Shown here in pieces: positions 63,638 through 64,000 of a DNA stretch of 64,000 nucleotides. The stretch covers positions 409,091 to 473,090 of the forward strand of contig JAHCHO010000004.1 of assembly GCA_026129685.1 (NCBI GenBank). Reading direction: 5' to 3'. Position 1 is the stretch's first letter, and each line of letters starts with the position of its first letter. The notes beneath the pieces were generated by a model, which worked only from the letters and a program-made list of their open reading frames with translations, did not search any database and had not been told where the DNA came from. The position numbers and the translations under genes are program-made. Origin of the DNA: Fimbriimonadaceae bacterium. GTDB lineage: Bacteria > Armatimonadota > Fimbriimonadia > Fimbriimonadales > Fimbriimonadaceae.

Positions 63638-63666
63638 TTGACAAAGGTGGTCGGGGGGGGTAGGAA
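63638..63666 (+). promoter_or_regulatory. Promoter of the last gene
   Basis: A consensus -35 TTGACA (63638-63643) and TAGGAA (63661-63666) are separated by 17 bp, the spacer ending in a run of eight G. Unlike the leaderless genes, this one leaves a leader of about 20 nt with a Shine-Dalgarno sequence. Confidence 0.5.
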
Positions 63667-63693
63667 CACGTCGTATTCGGTGGAGGGATTCGC

Positions 63694-64000
63694 TTGAGAC
63701 GCGGTTTTGGGGCTTTGAGATGGTTGTTGGCGGCGGTGGCCCTGGGCCAGGCCGCCCTCGGTTCGGCGATCACCGTCGCGCTCTGGGAGCGCGACTATTC
63801 CGACAACACCGCCGCGACGGATCGCGTCTGGTTCACCAAGAACCAGGACGGGAGCGCGCGGCCCGTGGGGGGCGGCCAGTACCCCGCCGTCGAGTGGACG
63901 ACGACGACGTCCTTCCCGGTCGTGTACCAACGGGGGGACTCGATGACGATCGTCCTGAAGTTCTACAACCCGAACTACACAGCCGTGAGCGGAACGCTGA
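63694..64000 (+). CDS. Exported protein, 3' truncated by the window edge
   Basis: The start is TTG 63694 with GGAGGG 6 bp upstream. The frame stays open to the window end (102 codons visible). The first 28 residues are a signal peptide (LRRGFGALRWLLAAVALGQA). The visible mature part is beta-rich with TVALWERDYSDNTAATD and WFTKNQDGSARP, and then an Ig-like or fibronectin-like strand pattern (MTIVLKFYNPNYTAV). Function unknown. Confidence 0.7.
   Translation, partial: MRRGFGALRWLLAAVALGQAALGSAITVALWERDYSDNTAATDRVWFTKNQDGSARPVGGGQYPAVEWTTTTSFPVVYQRGDSMTIVLKFYNPNYTAVSGTL

Overview
The window is one continuous stretch of high-GC chromosomal DNA from a free-living Gram-negative-type bacterium. The best guess is a member of Armatimonadota, probably a Fimbriimonas relative. 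That rests on the prepilin at 36967 with its FPVFAQAK-type N-terminus and H-x-DG C-terminal half, on the futalosine-pathway gene mqnD, on NDH-2, and on a 23S-5S rRNA unit separated from 16S. The phylum call is inference. Nothing looks like a phage, plasmid, insertion sequence or CRISPR array.

Layout. 1-15.2 kb: a truncated Rossmann-like gene, a TMEM14-like membrane protein, fliD, a secreted EEP-family hydrolase, a cNMP-binding protein, mqnD, hom (homoserine dehydrogenase) divergent from a DMT exporter, a zinc-ribbon coiled-coil protein, a lipoprotein, a GT2 glycosyltransferase, a cysteine desulfurase, an unknown 730-residue exported protein and an NDH-2 oxidoreductase. 15.2-19.1 kb (minus strand): a sugar ABC importer (binding protein and two permeases, no ATPase) with a PhyH-type dioxygenase as last gene. 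19.2-21.2 kb: a thioredoxin-like protein and metX. 21.2-24.6 kb (minus): a free-standing 23S-5S rRNA operon with its own promoter, processing stem and terminator. 24.6-36.8 kb (almost all minus): an odd secreted pilin-like chimera, a saccharopine-dehydrogenase-like protein (plus), a HEAT-repeat protein with a beta-propeller protein, three tandem paralogous lipoproteins each with its own promoter, a cyclase-STAND-TPR regulator, a membrane protein, a LolA-like protein, a cobalamin adenosyltransferase and a WecG/TagA glycosyltransferase. 37-41.2 kb: a prepilin, then a GNAT, ArgRS and a PfkB kinase. 41.3-46.5 kb: a giant secreted WD40-caspase protein, a VapBC-type toxin-antitoxin pair and the RNase P RNA. 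46.5-64 kb: a zinc metallopeptidase, a Gfo/Idh/MocA oxidoreductase, an alpha/beta hydrolase, a cytochrome, gcvH-gcvPA, an FkbM methyltransferase, mtaB, a UbiD decarboxylase, a sugar cluster (MurNAc-6-P etherase, BadF-type sugar kinase, six-hairpin glycosidase, ChbG-like deacetylase), an FMN reductase and the start of an exported protein.

How genes work together. hom and metX cover two steps towards methionine and threonine. mqnD, and possibly the UbiD homologue, belong to menaquinone synthesis, which would supply NDH-2 with quinone. murQ and the adjacent kinase fit cell-wall amino-sugar recycling. gcvH and gcvPA are two parts of the glycine cleavage system; gcvPB and gcvT are not here.

Most notable observations: promoters whose -10 hexamer ends about 6 bp before the start codon, which predicts leaderless mRNAs; the unlinked 23S-5S unit; the tandem lipoprotein family beside a cyclase-STAND sensor; the exported caspase with an N-terminal WD40 region; and an ArgRS with diverged signature motifs. 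Functions are read from motifs by eye; no database search was possible.
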